From Bacteroidota bacterium (GTDB lineage: Bacteria > Bacteroidota > Ignavibacteria > T3Sed10-11), in assembly GCA_007128495.1 (NCBI GenBank), contig SKXH01000001.1:1-5847 (forward strand): a stretch of 5,847 nt of DNA, in the 5' to 3' direction. A model generated the notes under the pieces. The model had not been told where the DNA came from. It ran no database searches and was given only the letters and a program-made list of their open reading frames with translations. This document shows, piece after piece, positions 4,170 through 5,847 of this stretch. Each line of letters starts with the position of its first letter. Positions within the stretch are counted from its first letter, which is position 1. The position numbers and the translations under genes are program-made.

Positions 4170-5847
4170 TCATTTCAGATACGAATCCATCCAGTCAAGC
4201 ACCGTCTCATACCATAGCTCAGCATTCAGCGGCTTTTGTATCCAGTGTCCCTCATCCGGGAAATATAACATTTTCGATTCTACCCCCTGTCGCTGCAAGG
4301 CGGTGAACATCTGGAATCCTTCACTTACATCGACACGAAAATCATAATACCCGTGCACAACGAGCGTTGGAGTTGTAATGTTTTCTGCGTATGTGATTGG
4401 CGACCATTTCTCATATAATTCCGGATCTTCATACGGCGTTCCGCCAAACTCCCACTCCGGGAACCACAATTCCTCAGTTGATCCGTAAAAGCTTTTCATA
4501 TTGAACAAACCTGCATGACTAATAAGGCATTTAAACCGGTCGGTCTGGGTTGCAACCCAGTTAATCATATAACCGCCATACGAAGCACCCGCCGCACCGA
4601 TTCTATCGGCATCGATGAAATCATAGGTATCGAGTATGTAATCAAGTCCTTTCATCAGATCGCGGTATGCTTTACCGCCCCAATCACCCGTTATCTCATC
4701 GGTAAATTCCTGTCCGTATCCGGTACTGCCCCGGCGGTTTACCATCGCCACAACATATCCCCGGCTTGCAAACATTTGTGCATTCCACCGGTAATGGAAC
4801 TGATCGCCCCATTGCCCCTGCGGACCTCCGTGCAGCAAATAAATCATCGGATAGTTTTTGTTATCATCAAATGCAGGCGGTTTCAAGAGCATACCATGCA
4901 CCTGTGTATCTTCCGCGCCGGTAAACCAGAAATGTTCAACGGGATGCATTTCAAGTTCGGCAACACGCTCATCGTTAATGTGTGTTACTTGACGAGGGTT
5001 CTCGCCGTTCGTGCTCATTCTATATATTTCCGAAGGTTTGTTAACCCGCTGGCGAAGAAATACTAAATTTTCACCATCGGGTGTTATCCGTATAGACGTG
5101 TTATATCCGTTATCGAGAATCTTATCGCCACTTTTATCCTCAACAGACAAACTAAATATCGAGTTATTACCCTGATCGTTTGCACTAAAATAAATATAGC
5201 GCGAATCGGGAGACCAAACATATTCACCCACGCTATAATCCAGATCTTCGGTGAGATTTGTTTCTGTGCCGGTTTCCCGGTTATAAATAACAAGCTGATG
5301 TCTGTCAGCTTCAAATCCCGGCCGTTCCATCATCAGGTACGAAATATATTTTCCGTCCGGTGAATATGCCGGCTGAAAATCGTTCGCCGGATTTGTTGTA
5401 ATCCGGTTTATCTCACCACCGGTAACGGGAACCGTGAATAGATCGTTATTCGTGCTGATAGCAGCCATTTCATCGGTATTTCGGAGGAATACCATCTCCT
5501 CGCCGTCGGGTGAAAAATCGTACGTCCAGTGCCCACCTAAACTTATCGGCGGTGTATCATAATCTCCGGGTGTGAGAATTCGGGGTTCGTCATTATCAAC
5601 CGGTAGTACATACAAATGATAGCGGGTATCGTGTTTCCATGTATCCCAGTGACGGTACAGTAACCGGTCGAATATCATCGCCTCGATTTTGCTATCTTCT
5701 TTTTCCTTCAATCGCTCCCGGTTGCAATCGTCGGTTTCACATTCGGGATAACCTTCGGTCCAGTATGCGAAGGTATTCCCATCGGGCGACCAGAGCAGAC
5801 CGTTCACACCGGTGGATACATCACTTCTCTTTCTCGCCTCTCCTCCC
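4170..5847 (-). CDS. S9 family serine peptidase (DPP5/acylaminoacyl-peptidase-like), 5' end outside window
   Basis: The frame ends at TGA 4172-4170 and is open to the right edge. The GTG at 5807 is probably an internal Val, since coding continues upstream (EARKRSDVSTGV). Numbering from that codon, residues 1-300 are a beta-propeller with SPDG-type repeats at about 7, 99, 149, 199 and 242. Residues 300-545 are an alpha/beta hydrolase. The oxyanion-loop motif is HGGP (326-329), the nucleophile Ser409 in GASYGG, the acid Asp489 in HGYYDFRVD, and the base His521 in DEGHW. The triad is complete. The CETDDC pair and the YRHWDTW segment recall DPP5-like enzymes. Such enzymes cleave dipeptides or acylated residues from short peptides, usually in the periplasm. 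A signal peptide would lie in the missing part, about 100 residues or more given the usual length of 650-700. Exact specificity cannot be assigned. Confidence 0.93.
   Translation of the reverse strand, partial: GGEARKRSDVSTGVNGLLWSPDGNTFAYWTEGYPECETDDCNRERLKEKEDSKIEAMIFDRLLYRHWDTWKHDTRYHLYVLPVDNDEPRILTPGDYDTPPISLGGHWTYDFSPDGEEMVFLRNTDEMAAISTNNDLFTVPVTGGEINRITTNPANDFQPAYSPDGKYISYLMMERPGFEADRHQLVIYNRETGTETNLTEDLDYSVGEYVWSPDSRYIYFSANDQGNNSIFSLSVEDKSGDKILDNGYNTSIRITPDGENLVFLRQRVNKPSEIYRMSTNGENPRQVTHINDERVAELEMHPVEHFWFTGAEDTQVHGMLLKPPAFDDNKNYPMIYLLHGGPQGQWGDQFHYRWNAQMFASRGYVVAMVNRRGSTGYGQEFTDEITGDWGGKAYRDLMKGLDYILDTYDFIDADRIGAAGASYGGYMINWVATQTDRFKCLISHAGLFNMKSFYGSTEELWFPEWEFGGTPYEDPELYEKWSPITYAENITTPTLVVHGYYDFRVDVSEGFQMFTALQRQGVESKMLYFPDEGHWIQKPLNAELWYETVLDWMDSYLK

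Noticed and set aside
5805..5807. GTG as the start of the S9 peptidase.
   Set aside because: The same frame stays open to the window edge with peptidase-like sequence, no good ribosome-binding site is placed before the GTG, and a start here would leave out the signal peptide and part of the propeller.

Overview
The window suggests a Gram-negative bacterium of moderate to low GC, probably from the Fibrobacteres-Chlorobi-Bacteroidetes (FCB) group. The reasons are a lipoprotein signal ending in S-C-E-E, a periplasmic-type S9 peptidase, and a tRNA gene without an encoded CCA. Balneolota or a relative is a guess. Candidate promoters here have TTGACA/TATAAT-like boxes with 17-bp spacers, which argues against a typical Bacteroidia genome with TAnnTTTG promoters. 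None of this fixes the taxon.

Left part (1-1760): all genes read leftward. The 5' end of a lipoprotein gene leaves the window at base 1. A complete 511-aa fusion of a GNAT acetyltransferase and a nitrilase-type carbon-nitrogen hydrolase occupies 151-1686. Its terminator hairpin overlaps the -35 box proposed for the lipoprotein gene.

Middle (1760-2700): this stretch has few genes. It contains tRNA-Ser(UGA) on the minus strand at 2563-2645. Exactly 702 bp downstream of the tRNA 3' end lies a second copy of that end (1859-1881), followed at once by a hairpin and a T-tract. I read this as the scar of a small element integrated into the tRNA. Only decayed coding fragments remain between the copies.

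Centre (2730-3973): this is the most interesting part. A MerR-type regulator with a C-terminal cobalamin-binding domain (CarH/LitR-like B12 photoreceptor family, with the W-x9-EH signature) is read rightward. Divergent from it is a compact unit with a perfect consensus promoter (TTGACA-17-TATAAT), a GGAGG ribosome-binding site, a 39-codon TTG-initiated frame for a Phe-rich hydrophobic peptide, and a strong terminator. The shared 100-bp control region carries nested inverted repeats and three CGCTCRT motifs that could be the regulator's operators. The inference is a B12- or light-responsive switch that controls itself and a tiny membrane peptide or small RNA.

Right part (3974-5847): a gap of about 200 bp between convergent genes holds three consecutive stem-loop repeats. 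It is followed by a leftward S9 (DPP5/acylaminoacyl-peptidase-like) serine peptidase with its catalytic triad intact. Its 5' end lies beyond the window.
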